DNA from: CADCVT01 sp036389485
Lineage (GTDB): Bacteria > Actinomycetota > Thermoleophilia > Solirubrobacterales > Solirubrobacteraceae
Length of the DNA stretch: 64,000 nt
Assembly (NCBI GenBank): GCA_036389485.1
Contig: DASVPR010000045.1
Span: 124,001-188,000, forward strand
Direction: 5' to 3'
The position numbers were made by a program, and so were the translations under genes. Of the stretch, positions 6,794-15,168 are shown in pieces. The notes beneath the pieces are model-generated. The model saw nothing but the letters and a program-made list of their open reading frames with translations, made no database searches and was not told where the DNA came from. Position 1 is the first letter of the stretch. Every line of letters starts with the position of its first letter.

Positions 6794-8016
6794 CGACGCC
6801 CTGCGGCGCCCCTTGAATGCCCGACGAGCGCGCCGGCCAGCTCTTCGGCGGCCGCCGGGCGCAGCGCCTGCGCCTGCCCGACGTACGCGAACGGCAGGCC
6901 TTCCTCTATCGCGACGCCGACCGCCGGGCCGAGGTGCTCGGTCTCGTCGGCGTGCGTGAGCACGACGCCGGAGGCCCCGAGCTTGCGGCCCGCCGCGATC
7001 AGCTCGCGGGCGGCGCCGGCGCTGGTCGTCGCGGGCAGGGTGAGCAGGATGTCGTCGGCGCCGAGCGCGCGCAGCTCGGCGTGCAGCGCGCGGAGGTCGA
7101 CCTTCTCGCGCGGCGACACCGGCGGCGTGTCGACGAGCACGAGCGCGCGGCCGCGCAGCGGCGCGAGGCGGTCGGCCGCCTCGGCCCCGCTCCGCGCGGT
7201 GTGCAGCGGCACGCCCGTGGGCGCGAGGAGCAGCGCGAGCTCGGAGCCGGCGTCGCGCGGGGCGAGCGCCACGCACGCGATCGGCATGCGGTCGGCGGCG
7301 GCGTAGGCGGCGGCCAGCCGGGCGGCGCAGTGCGTCTTGCCGGTCCCGCCCGCGCCGACGAACGCGACGACGCGACCCGCCAGCCCGCCGAGCGGCGCGA
7401 CGGGGATCCGCTGCGCGAGCGCGGTGACGAGCAGCGACTTGAGCTTGACGCCCGAGCGCAGCGGGACGAGGTGCGTGACCGTCTCCTCGACGACCGCGTC
7501 GGCCAGCGGCGCCTCGACCCCGCGCGCGACGAGCTGGTCGCGGAGCGCCGCGGCCTCCTCGTCGAACTGCGGCGTCGGCGGCGGAGGAGGAGAGGCCGGG
7601 ACGGGGAGCGCGTCGACCTGCTCGCTGACGAACGGCGTGATCGCGGGCGTCGGGACCGGGTCGCCCCAGCCGCTCCACGTCTCGTCCTCGACGACCTCGG
7701 GCAGCTCGAGGGGGATGAAGTCCGTCGCCTCGACGGCCTGCTCGGCGTGGGAGAGGGCGGCGAGGAAGTCCGGCGTCGCGGGCGAGTCGTCGGTGATGTC
7801 GAGGGACGGCGAGAGATCCTCCCGCCCCCCGCCCCCGACACCGGCCGCGTCCGGCGCCGCGGCCTCGATCTCGACGAGCCGCTTCTGGAAGAAGCCGCCG
7901 ACGCCGCCCGTCAGCCCCTCCCGCTGACGGACGATGACGGCATCGGGACCAAGCTCTGCCCGAACCTTCGGCAGGAGCTCCTCCAACGACCGGCCCCGGT
8001 AGGTCTTGGTGTTCAT
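6790..8016 (-). CDS. flhF: FlhF, SRP-type GTPase for flagellar placement, with divergent GTPase motifs
   Basis: The protein has 408 residues: a basic N-terminal region (NTKTYRGRSLEELLPKVRAELGPDAVIV, a family signature), a proline-rich linker (about 60-150), and an N/G GTPase domain. The P-loop is GAGGTGKT (221-228). The other motifs depart from typical FlhF: the usual DTYR element reads ALAPRDAGSEL, the DTAG element reads VDTPP (about 295-299) and the TKLDE element reads THADE (354-358). FlhF family members set flagellar position and number, usually with FlhG; no flhG is visible in this window. The gene follows flhA with a 4-base overlap. Nucleotide hydrolysis may be weak or altered. Confidence 0.9.
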   Translation of the reverse strand: MNTKTYRGRSLEELLPKVRAELGPDAVIVRQREGLTGGVGGFFQKRLVEIEAAAPDAAGVGGGGREDLSPSLDITDDSPATPDFLAALSHAEQAVEATDFIPLELPEVVEDETWSGWGDPVPTPAITPFVSEQVDALPVPASPPPPPTPQFDEEAAALRDQLVARGVEAPLADAVVEETVTHLVPLRSGVKLKSLLVTALAQRIPVAPLGGLAGRVVAFVGAGGTGKTHCAARLAAAYAAADRMPIACVALAPRDAGSELALLLAPTGVPLHTARSGAEAADRLAPLRGRALVLVDTPPVSPREKVDLRALHAELRALGADDILLTLPATTSAGAARELIAAGRKLGASGVVLTHADETEHLGPAVGVAIEEGLPFAYVGQAQALRPAAAEELAGALVGHSRGAAGRR

Positions 8017-10079
8017 GCGGTGACGACTCCGATCGTCTCAACGCTGATGCCCGGCGCGATCTCGTTGTAGGCGCAGACGGACAGCTGCGGAAGTGCCTGT
8101 TCGACAAGCCGCCGGAGATGCCTGCGCACCCGCGAGCTGCAGATCAGGACGGGCCGGCGGCCGCGCTGCACGGCCTGCTCGGTCTGCATCGAGAGCGACT
8201 GCACGAGCGCCTGCGCACGCGTCGGCTCCATGGCCAGGTACTCCCCGTCCGGCGTCTGCGCGATCGACTGGGCGACTTCCTGCTCGACCGCCGGATCGAG
8301 CGAGATCGCGCGCACGCGGTGCTCGTCGTCGACGTGCGCGGCGAGGATCGTGCGACCCAGGGCCTGCCGCGCGTACTCGGCGAGCAGCGCGGGGTCGCGA
8401 GTCAGACGCGCCCGGTCGCCGACGGCCTCGACGATCGCGCCGAGGTCGCGGATCGACACGCCCTCGCGCAACAGCGACTGCAGGACGCGCTGGATCTCGC
8501 CGACCGACAGCAGCTCCGGCACGACCTCCTCGACCACGGCCGCGTTGACCTCCTTGAGCTGGTCGAGCAGCGCGCGGGTGTCCTGCCGCGTGAGCAGGTC
8601 GGCGGTGTGACCGCGGATCGTCTCGGTCAGGTGGGTGACGATGACCGACTCCGGGTCGACCACCGTGTAGCCGAGCGCCTCCGCCTCGGCGCGGACGCCG
8701 TCGGCGATCCACACCGCGGGCAGCCCGAACGCCGGCTCCGTCGTCGGGATCCCGTTGAGCTGGCCGACCGCGTCGCCGGGGTCGAGCGCCAGCTGGTGGC
8801 CGGCCATCGTGCGGCCGCGCGCGACCTCCGAGCCGCGGACCTTCAGCACGTACTCGTGCGACGCCAGCCCGATCTCGTCGTGGATGCGCACCGAGGGGAT
8901 GACCGTCCCGAGCTCGGAGGCGATCTGCCGGCGCACGGCGCCGACGCGCTGCAGCAGCGTCCCGCCCGCGCCCTGGTCGACCAGCGGCACGAGGCCGAAG
9001 CCGATGCACAGCTCGAGCGGGTCGATCTGGAGCGCCTCGATCGCCTGGTCGCGCGGCGACGGCGGCCCGGGCAGCGCCGCCCTCGCGGCCTCCGCCTCCG
9101 CCGCGGCCTTGGCCTCGGCCGGCGTCGGCTTGTCCTTCAGCGCGCGGCCGACCATGAAGAACAGGCCGCCGACGATGAGGAACGGCAGCTTCGGCAGCCC
9201 CGGCACGAGCGCGAACGAGCAGATCACGACGCCCGCGACGAGCGGCGCCTTCTTCTGGGACAGGATCTGGTCGGCGACGTCCGAGCCGAGGTCGGCCTGC
9301 GACGCCGAGCGCGTGACGAGGATGCCGGTGGCGACCGAGATGAGCAGCGCCGGGATCTGCGCGGTGAGGCCGTCGCCGACAGTCAGCAGCGAGAAGTGCT
9401 GGACCGCCTCGTTGAACGGCATCCCCTGCTGCGCGACGCCGACGATGATCCCGCCGATCAGGTTGATGAGCGTGATGAGGATCGCCGCGATCGCGTCGCC
9501 CTTGACGAACTTCGACGCGCCGTCCATCGCGCCGTGGAAGTCCGCCTCACGGGAGATGTCCTCTCGCCTCCGGCGAGCTTCCTCCTCGGTGATCTGCCCG
9601 GCGTTCAGGTCGGCGTCGATCGCCATCTGCTTGCCGGGCATCGCGTCGAGGGTGAACCGCGCGCTCACCTCGGCGACGCGCCCCGCGCCGTTCGTGATGA
9701 CCACGAACTGGATGACGACGAGGATGAGGAAGACGATCAGCCCGACGACCACGTTGCCGCCGACGACGAACTTGCCGAACGCCTCGACGACGTGGCCCGC
9801 GTCGCCCTCGAGCAGGATCAGGCGCGTCACCGACACGTTGATCGCGAGGCGGAACAGCGTCGTCAGCAGCAGCAGGGACGGGAACGCGCTGAAGTCGAGC
9901 GCGCGCGGCAGGTAGAGCGTCGCCACCACGATCGCCAGCGCGATCGAGATGTTCAGCGTGATGAACAGGTCGAGCAGCACCGGCGGCAGCGGCACGATCA
10001 TCATCACGACGACCAGCACCACCGCGCCCGCGGCGAGCAGGTCGCTGTACTGCGAGAGCCTCTTCAGCGACTGGTTCAT
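8013..10079 (-). CDS. flhA: FlhA, flagellar export gate protein
   Basis: The protein has 688 residues, the usual length. Eight transmembrane helices occupy the first half, beginning LLAAGAVVLVVVMMIVPLPPVLLDLFITLNISIAL. They include the highly conserved loop FTLDAMPGKQMAIDADLNAGQITEEEARRRR with the proton-pathway Asp/Arg region, then DFHGAMDGASKFVKGDAIA. The C-terminal cytoplasmic nonamer-ring domain (about 345-688) receives chaperone-substrate complexes. FlhA forms the core of the proton-driven type III gate with FlhB, FliP, FliQ and FliR, all encoded directly upstream with 4-base overlaps. Confidence 0.98.
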   Translation of the reverse strand: MNQSLKRLSQYSDLLAAGAVVLVVVMMIVPLPPVLLDLFITLNISIALAIVVATLYLPRALDFSAFPSLLLLTTLFRLAINVSVTRLILLEGDAGHVVEAFGKFVVGGNVVVGLIVFLILVVIQFVVITNGAGRVAEVSARFTLDAMPGKQMAIDADLNAGQITEEEARRRREDISREADFHGAMDGASKFVKGDAIAAILITLINLIGGIIVGVAQQGMPFNEAVQHFSLLTVGDGLTAQIPALLISVATGILVTRSASQADLGSDVADQILSQKKAPLVAGVVICSFALVPGLPKLPFLIVGGLFFMVGRALKDKPTPAEAKAAAEAEAARAALPGPPSPRDQAIEALQIDPLELCIGFGLVPLVDQGAGGTLLQRVGAVRRQIASELGTVIPSVRIHDEIGLASHEYVLKVRGSEVARGRTMAGHQLALDPGDAVGQLNGIPTTEPAFGLPAVWIADGVRAEAEALGYTVVDPESVIVTHLTETIRGHTADLLTRQDTRALLDQLKEVNAAVVEEVVPELLSVGEIQRVLQSLLREGVSIRDLGAIVEAVGDRARLTRDPALLAEYARQALGRTILAAHVDDEHRVRAISLDPAVEQEVAQSIAQTPDGEYLAMEPTRAQALVQSLSMQTEQAVQRGRRPVLICSSRVRRHLRRLVEQALPQLSVCAYNEIAPGISVETIGVVTA

Positions 10080-11149
10080 GCCGCCGGCCTCCTACCGGCC
10101 ACCCGGTACACGTACGCGAGGACCTGCGCGACGCCGGCGAACAGATCCTCGGGGATCTGGCGGCCGACCTCGACCGACTTGTGCAGCGCCCGCGCGAGCG
10201 GCGGGTCGGGCACGACGGGCACGCCGTGCTCGCGCGCGATCTCGCGGATGCGCAGCGCGAGCAGGTCCTGGCCCTTGGCGACGACCTCGGGGGCGGCCTT
10301 CTTGCCGTCGTACTTGAGCGCGACGGAGAAGTGCGTCGGGTTGGTGACCACGACGTCGGCCTCGGGGACGGCGGCCATCATCCGGGCGCGGGCGGCGGCG
10401 GCCTGGCGGCGGCGCATCGCCATCTTCACTTCCGCCGGGAGCTGCTGCTCCTTCTGCTCCTCCTTGACCTCCTGCTTGTCCATCCGCAGCGACTTCTCGT
10501 GGCGGCGCTTCTGCCACGCGAAGTCGGCGAGGCCGATGATGAGGTAGGCGACGGCCGCGCGCTGCGCGATGCCCATGATCGTGGAGACGAGCTCGCCCGC
10601 CAGCTGCGACGGCGTCATGCCGACCATCGCGCCCATCTGCGGCAGCGTCGGGACGAGCGCGGCGGCGACGATCGCTCCCACGACGGCCACCTTCACGATC
10701 GACTTGCCGCCCTCGACGAGCGCGTTCGGCCCGAGGAGCTGCTTCAGCCCGTTCAACGGGTTGATCCGCTTCGGGTCCGGCGCCGCGGCCTTCGCCGACG
10801 GCTTGAAGCCGACCTGGATGACGCTGGCGAGCAGGCCGGCGACGAGGCAGGCGCCGGCGACCGGCGCGACGGCCAGGCCGGTGTCGGTGAGCGCGTCCAT
10901 CAGCAGCCTGCCGATGCTGTGCCGGTCGACGACCGAGGGCTCGGCGACGTGCTTGAGCGTGTCGGTCATCGCGTCGCGCATGTGGCCGGCGATCGCGCCG
11001 CCCGCGACGAGCAGCGCGAACAGCCCCGCCACCATCACGGCCGCGCCGTTGAGGTCGGCGGACTTGGCGACCTGCCCCTTCTTGCGCGCCTCGTCCCGGC
11101 GCTTGGGGGTGGCCTTCTCTGTCTTGTCGTGTGCGCCGCCGCCGGCCAT
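10076..11149 (-). CDS. flhB: FlhB, export gate and substrate-specificity switch
   Basis: The protein has 357 residues. It starts with DKTEKATPKRRDEARKKGQVAKSADLN, the classic FlhB N-terminus, followed by four transmembrane helices and a cytoplasmic domain. The autocleavage motif NPTH is in VVTNPTHFSVALKY (about residues 263-276), so the switch from rod/hook to filament export is probably intact. The C-terminal end RALHKSVEVGRQIPEDLFAGVAQVLAYVYRVAGR matches the family. It overlaps flhA by four bases. A second, truncated FlhB-like protein lies at 35443-35715. Confidence 0.98.
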   Translation of the reverse strand: MAGGGAHDKTEKATPKRRDEARKKGQVAKSADLNGAAVMVAGLFALLVAGGAIAGHMRDAMTDTLKHVAEPSVVDRHSIGRLLMDALTDTGLAVAPVAGACLVAGLLASVIQVGFKPSAKAAAPDPKRINPLNGLKQLLGPNALVEGGKSIVKVAVVGAIVAAALVPTLPQMGAMVGMTPSQLAGELVSTIMGIAQRAAVAYLIIGLADFAWQKRRHEKSLRMDKQEVKEEQKEQQLPAEVKMAMRRRQAAAARARMMAAVPEADVVVTNPTHFSVALKYDGKKAAPEVVAKGQDLLALRIREIAREHGVPVVPDPPLARALHKSVEVGRQIPEDLFAGVAQVLAYVYRVAGRRPAA

Positions 11150-11935
11150 CTAGGCGATCCTGAGCATCTGGAGGGCGTCGGTGACGGAGGCCTCGAGCTC
11201 CTCGCTCAGCCAGCCCGCGAGGAACGGGAGCGTGACGCCGAGGACGAGCAGGCCCACGACGATCTTCGCGGCGAAGCCGACGGCGAAGACGTTCAGCTGC
11301 GGCACGACCCTCGACACCATGCCGAAGGCCGCGTCGGTGAGGATGAGCGCGAGGAGCACGGGGCCGGCGACCTGGATCGCCGCGCCGAAGATCCCGACGA
11401 ACGCGGCGAGCGTGCCCGAGGTGATCGAGCCGAGCGAGGGGAACGACTCGAGCGGGACCAGCTCGTAGGTGCGCGCGATGCCCTGGATGACCCAGGCGTC
11501 GCCGCCGATCGCGATGAAGATGAGCACGCCGATGAGCGCGTAGAGCTGCGAGAGCACGGCGGCGCTCGACCCCGTGATCGGGTCGACGATCGAGCCGAAC
11601 GAGAAGCCGATGCTCGTGTCGAGGAACGTCCCCGCGACGCTGAGCGCCGCGAACAGCGCGCCGAGCGCGAACGCGAACGCCATGCCGATGAGCAGCTCCT
11701 TGCCGATCAGGCCGGCCAGCTCGAACGTCTCGAGCGGGATGCGCTCGCGGGCGACGACGGGCACGAGGCCGATGGTCAGCGCGACCGCGACGACGCCCCG
11801 GACGCGCGGCGGCATGAGCTGCGAGCTGAACAGCGGCGCGAGGACGAACAGCGGCGACACGCGCGCCAGCACGAGGAAGAACGCCGCGACGTGCTGCTCG
11901 CCGAACTGCTGGATGAGATTCCCGCCCACCCTCAT
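11150..11935 (-). CDS. fliR: FliR, flagellar export gate protein
   Basis: The protein has 261 residues with about six hydrophobic segments. Family features include HVAAFFLVLARVSPLFVLAPLFSS at the N-terminus, the ELLIGMAFAFALGALFAALSVAGTFLDTSIGFSFGSIVDP block, and LILTDAAFGMVSRVVPQLNVFAVGFAAKIVVGLLVL in the second half. ATG at 11935 is chosen because it overlaps the fliQ stop as ATGA and the homology starts there; the frame is open further upstream but only through fliQ. FliR builds the export channel with FliP and FliQ. Confidence 0.96.
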   Translation of the reverse strand: MRVGGNLIQQFGEQHVAAFFLVLARVSPLFVLAPLFSSQLMPPRVRGVVAVALTIGLVPVVARERIPLETFELAGLIGKELLIGMAFAFALGALFAALSVAGTFLDTSIGFSFGSIVDPITGSSAAVLSQLYALIGVLIFIAIGGDAWVIQGIARTYELVPLESFPSLGSITSGTLAAFVGIFGAAIQVAGPVLLALILTDAAFGMVSRVVPQLNVFAVGFAAKIVVGLLVLGVTLPFLAGWLSEELEASVTDALQMLRIA

Positions 11936-12201
11936 CCGATCAGGTCCGGGATCGAGAGCCAGAGGTCGGACGTGTACGAGAGCAGCTCGTCGAGCATCCA
12001 CGGCCCGCCGACGACGAGCACGACGACCGTCGCGAGGATCTTCGGGATGAACGTGAGCGTCTGCTCCTGGATCTGCGTGACCGCCTGGAAGACGGAGATC
12101 ACGAGGCCCACGGCGAGGCCGACGAGCAGCAGCGGGAGCCCGACCTTCAGCGACAGCTCCACCGCGCCCACGACGAGCTGGATGACCGTGTCCTCGTTCA
12201 C
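11932..12201 (-). CDS. fliQ: FliQ, flagellar export gate protein
   Basis: The protein has 89 residues, the normal size, and two transmembrane helices: about 17-38 (LSLKVGLPLLLVGLAVGLVISV) and 53-72 (PKILATVVVLVVGGPWMLDEL). The conserved loop FQAVTQIQEQTLTFIPK lies between them. It overlaps fliP and fliR by four bases each. Confidence 0.97.
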   Translation of the reverse strand: MNEDTVIQLVVGAVELSLKVGLPLLLVGLAVGLVISVFQAVTQIQEQTLTFIPKILATVVVLVVGGPWMLDELLSYTSDLWLSIPDLIG

Positions 12202-12830
12202 CCGAAGCTCTCCACGAGACTTCGCGTCACCAGGTTCCAGCCGTCGACCAGGACGAACAGCAGGATCTTGAACGGCAGGCTGATGAAGACGGGTGGCAGC
12301 ATGATCATGCCCATCGACATCAGCGTCGAGCTGACGACGAGGTCGATCACGAGGAACGGCAGGAAGATCAGGAAGCCGATCTGGAACGCCGTCTTCAGCT
12401 CGCTGATGATGAAGGCGGGGATGAGGACGTGCGTGGGGACGTCGGCCCGCGTCTTCGGCCGGTCCATCTTCGCGAGCTTCACGAACAGCGCCAGGTCCTT
12501 CTCGCGCGTCTGGCGGAACATGAACTCGCGGATCGGCTTCTGCCCGCGGTCGAACGCCTCGCCCTCGGTGATCTGCTTGGCCTGGAGCGGGTCGATCGCC
12601 TCCTTCTTCACCGCGGTGAAGGTGGGCGCCATGACGAAGAGGGTCAGGAACAGCGCGATGCCGACCAGCACCTGGTTGGGCGGCGCGGTGGGCGTGCCGA
12701 GGCCGGTGCGGATGAAGCCGAGGACGACGAGGATCCGCGTGAACGCCGTGACCGTGAACAGCAGGGCGGGGACGAGGGTGATCGCCCCGACGAGCAGCAG
12801 CAGCTGGACGGCGTCGCCCCCGGCGCTCAC
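12198..12830 (-). CDS. fliP: FliP, flagellar export gate protein
   Basis: The protein has 210 residues, shorter than proteobacterial FliP (about 245) because it lacks the cleavable leader and starts with the first core helix (LLLLVGAITLVPALLFTVTAFTRILVVLGFIR). Family motifs follow: TAPPNQVLVGIALFLTLFVMAPTF, PIREFMFRQTREKDLALFVKLA, and the C-terminal VLIPAFIISELKTAFQIGFLIFLPFLVIDLVVSSTLMSMGMIMLPPVFISLPFKILLFVLVDGW. The FliP5-FliQ4-FliR1 complex is the known export channel. Four-base overlaps on both sides indicate coupled translation. Confidence 0.97.
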   Translation of the reverse strand: MSAGGDAVQLLLLVGAITLVPALLFTVTAFTRILVVLGFIRTGLGTPTAPPNQVLVGIALFLTLFVMAPTFTAVKKEAIDPLQAKQITEGEAFDRGQKPIREFMFRQTREKDLALFVKLAKMDRPKTRADVPTHVLIPAFIISELKTAFQIGFLIFLPFLVIDLVVSSTLMSMGMIMLPPVFISLPFKILLFVLVDGWNLVTRSLVESFG

Positions 12831-13411
12831 TTGCGTACCGTCCAGAGGCGGACCTTGTCGATCAGCTGGCCGATCGTCATCGCGCCGCTCGGGTGCGCCT
12901 TCCGCCCAGGCTCGGGCAGAGGCTGGAGCTCGTCGCCGGCGTGGTCGCCGATGAGGCCGACCGCGGCCGCCTCGGCCTCCGTGTAGGTGCGGATCGGCGT
13001 GACGCCGTGCTCGGCGACGCCCAGCAGGACGAGCTCGCTGCCGGCCCGGACGAGGTGCAGCGAGCGGCCGGGCCCGAGCGGCACGACGGCCTGCGGCGCC
13101 AGCCCGCGGCCGACGGTGCGCTCCTCGCGCGAGGACTTGACCTGCCTCAGGACCCAGTAGAGCCCGTAGATGACCGCGACGACGACCGCGAGGCCGACGA
13201 ACGTGCGGACGAGCGAGCCGCCGCCGGAGGCGCCGGCGTCCCCGAGCTGCTTCGGCGCGTCGACCGGCAGGTCGAGCGGCTTGTCCTCGCCGTAGGTGCC
13301 GGAGAGGGGCGGCGCCTCCTTCTTGGTGGCCGCAGCGGCCAGCGCGGGGAGGAGCAGCGTGAAGTTGGCGGTCGCGTACGCGACCGTGAGCACACGAGTG
13401 CGGAGGGACAT
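12827..13411 (-). CDS. fliO: FliO-like flagellar export assembly protein
   Basis: The protein has 194 residues. An N-terminal hydrophobic segment (VLTVAYATANFTLLLPALAAAA) resembles a signal or first anchor. A Pro/Asp-rich spacer is followed by a transmembrane helix at about 70-90 (TFVGLAVVVAVIYGLYWVLRQV). The cytoplasmic FliO domain has the pattern VVPLGPGRSLHLVRAGSELVLLGVAEHGVTPI. FliO assists assembly of the FliP ring. It is the first gene of the fliOPQR-flhBA-flhF unit and has its own sigma-28-type promoter 46 bp upstream. Confidence 0.9.
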   Translation of the reverse strand: MSLRTRVLTVAYATANFTLLLPALAAAATKKEAPPLSGTYGEDKPLDLPVDAPKQLGDAGASGGGSLVRTFVGLAVVVAVIYGLYWVLRQVKSSREERTVGRGLAPQAVVPLGPGRSLHLVRAGSELVLLGVAEHGVTPIRTYTEAEAAAVGLIGDHAGDELQPLPEPGRKAHPSGAMTIGQLIDKVRLWTVRK

Positions 13412-13456
13412 CCGATGGAGGGGCGACCCGAGTTGGAGGGGGACGGGTCGTCCCGG

Positions 13457-13483
13457 TATTCGGATGTCCCGGCTGGACCTTTA
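13457..13483 (-). promoter_or_regulatory. Sigma-28-type promoter for fliO-P-Q-R-flhB-flhA-flhF
   Basis: The minus strand shows TAAAGGTC (13483-13476), an 11-bp spacer and TCCGAATA (13464-13457), followed by CCGGG. The first bases of the -35 box are the TAA stop codon of fliN, so promoter and gene end are fused. Confidence 0.8.
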
Positions 13484-13849
13484 GGCGGCCAACTCGCCCG
13501 CGATGCGCTGCGCCTCGGCGACCTGCGCCTGCGCCTGGCCGGCGGTGGCCTCGACCGACGCGACGATCTGCGTCACGCGCAGGCCGAAGACGTCGTCGAT
13601 GACCACGACCTCGCCGCGGGCGACCGGCATCCCGTTGACGAGGAGGTCGACGGGCTGGTCGGCGAGGCGGTCGAGCGTGATGACCGATCCCGGGCCGAGC
13701 GCGAGCGCCTGGCCGAGGGTCATCCGCGTGCGGCCGACCTCGACGGTCAGCTCGAGGCCGACGTCGTTGAGGCGCTGCAGGTCGGCGGAGGAGCCGGGGC
13801 TGTTGACGGCACCGCCCTCGAGCGGAGCCAGCTTGATCTCTTCGTTCAT
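13481..13849 (-). CDS. fliN: FliN, flagellar C-ring protein
   Basis: The protein has 122 residues, nearly all of it a SpoA/FliN domain: LNDVGLELTVEVGRTRMTLGQALALGPGSVITLDRLADQPVDLLVNGMPVARGEVVVIDDVFGLRVTQIV is the family core. It forms the base of the rotor C-ring with FliM. It ends the motA-motB-fliL-fliN unit. A second SpoA protein, the FliY-like one, is encoded at 16055-16879, so this rotor may use two FliN-type subunits. Confidence 0.95.
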   Translation of the reverse strand: MNEEIKLAPLEGGAVNSPGSSADLQRLNDVGLELTVEVGRTRMTLGQALALGPGSVITLDRLADQPVDLLVNGMPVARGEVVVIDDVFGLRVTQIVASVEATAGQAQAQVAEAQRIAGELAA

Positions 13850-13864
13850 CTCTCGCTCGCTCTC

Positions 13865-14314
13865 CTACTGCACGGACACGTCGGTGAACAGCACTTCATG
13901 GATCGGCACGTCGGTCGCTTGCTTGACGCGCTTGAGGATCCGCTCCTTCAGCTCCTCGCGGCCCTCGCGCTCGGTCAGCTCGTCGTCCTTCACGTCGGTG
14001 AGCGTGTCGGTGACGATGTCGCGCACGGCGGCCTCCTGCGGCAGCGGGCCGTAGCCCTCCGGCGGCTTCGGCGGCGCGCTGTGCCCGCCGCCGCCGGCCG
14101 GGGCCGCGGCGCCGTGGTCGACGACGATCGCGATGCCGAGCTTCGCGTAGTGGCCGTCGGCGAGGTTCACGAGGAAGTCCTTGCCGAGGACGTAGACGTC
14201 GCCGTGGATCTTGGGCGGCTTCTCCGCGCTCTCCTTGGCGAAGCCGAACTTGTAGCCGCCCCCGAGCGCGACGAGCGCGACGGAGACGATGACGATGAGC
14301 TTCTTCTTGGTCAT
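13865..14314 (-). CDS. fliL: FliL, stator-associated basal body protein
   Basis: The protein has 149 residues: a basic N-terminus (MTKKK), one transmembrane helix (about 6-24) and a periplasm-side FliL domain with the family pattern VYVLGKDFLVNLADGHYAKLGIAIVVDHG and ELKERILKRVKQATDVPIHEVLFTDVSVQ. A Gly/Pro-rich insertion lies between the two strands. FliL supports stator function around MotAB. Its ATG overlaps the motB stop. Confidence 0.95.
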   Translation of the reverse strand: MTKKKLIVIVSVALVALGGGYKFGFAKESAEKPPKIHGDVYVLGKDFLVNLADGHYAKLGIAIVVDHGAAAPAGGGGHSAPPKPPEGYGPLPQEAAVRDIVTDTLTDVKDDELTEREGREELKERILKRVKQATDVPIHEVLFTDVSVQ

Positions 14315-15168
14315 CGAGTGCCCTCCGTGGCGGTCGATGGCGCATGGCTGGGACGGATGCCCTCGGCGAGCTCCGCCGGGGTTTGCGGGGCCGGCTCGGC
14401 GTGCCGGCGGGGAAGGATGATCTCGACGCGGCGGTTCTTGGCCCGCCCGTCGTCGGTGCCGTTGCTCGCGATGGGGTCGAGCGCCGCGCGGCCGACGGCC
14501 TCGAACGGGCGCGAGTGCAGCGGCGTGCCGAGCAGGACGCGCACGACGCCCGAGGCGCGCGCCGACGCCAGCTCCCAGTTCGACGGGAACCGGCCGCTGA
14601 TCGGGATGCTGTCGGTATGGCCCTCGACGCGCACCGGATGCGGCTGCTCGGTGTGCGCGAGGATCCCGCCGATCTTCTCGAGCAGCGGCTCGGCGGCCGG
14701 CTTGACGTCGGCGGCGCCGGAGTCGAAGAGCAGGCCGTCGGTGAGGACGCGCACGGCCAGGCCGCGCTTCTCGATCGCGGTCTCCACCTTCGTCGTCAGC
14801 CCCTGCTCCTTGACGAGCCGGTCGATCTGGGCCTTGAGCTTGCGGAAGTCGGTCTGCTCGGCGCGCGCGGCTGGCGACGATGCCGCCATCGGCTGCAGCG
14901 ACGTCTCCGACGAGACCTCCGGCTTCGCCTGCTCGGCCTGCACGGAGCCGCCCGTCTGCTGGATCGACCTGCCGCCGAGGATCTTGCCGCTGAACGCGTC
15001 CTGCAGCGAGTCGGCCAGTGACTGGAACTTCGTCGCGTTCACCGACGACATCGCGAACATCACGATGAACAGCGCGAGCAGCAGCGTGATCATGTCGGCG
15101 TACGTGAGCAGCCAGCGCTCGGAGTCGTCGTGCTCGGCCTCGTGGTCGTCGAAACGCAGGGAGCTCAT
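14311..15168 (-). CDS. motB: MotB, flagellar stator protein
   Basis: The protein has 285 residues: a short cytoplasmic tail, then the single transmembrane helix with the ion-binding aspartate in LTYADMITLLLALFIVMFAMSS (Asp25). The plug/linker region is followed by an OmpA-like peptidoglycan-binding domain (about 140-255) with VEGHTDSIPISGRFPSNWELASARASGVVR and NRRVEI. Ion choice cannot be settled by eye, although an Ala follows the Tyr before the Asp as in proton-type MotB. ATG at 15168 overlaps the motA stop by four bases. Confidence 0.97.
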   Translation of the reverse strand: MSSLRFDDHEAEHDDSERWLLTYADMITLLLALFIVMFAMSSVNATKFQSLADSLQDAFSGKILGGRSIQQTGGSVQAEQAKPEVSSETSLQPMAASSPAARAEQTDFRKLKAQIDRLVKEQGLTTKVETAIEKRGLAVRVLTDGLLFDSGAADVKPAAEPLLEKIGGILAHTEQPHPVRVEGHTDSIPISGRFPSNWELASARASGVVRVLLGTPLHSRPFEAVGRAALDPIASNGTDDGRAKNRRVEIILPRRHAEPAPQTPAELAEGIRPSHAPSTATEGTR

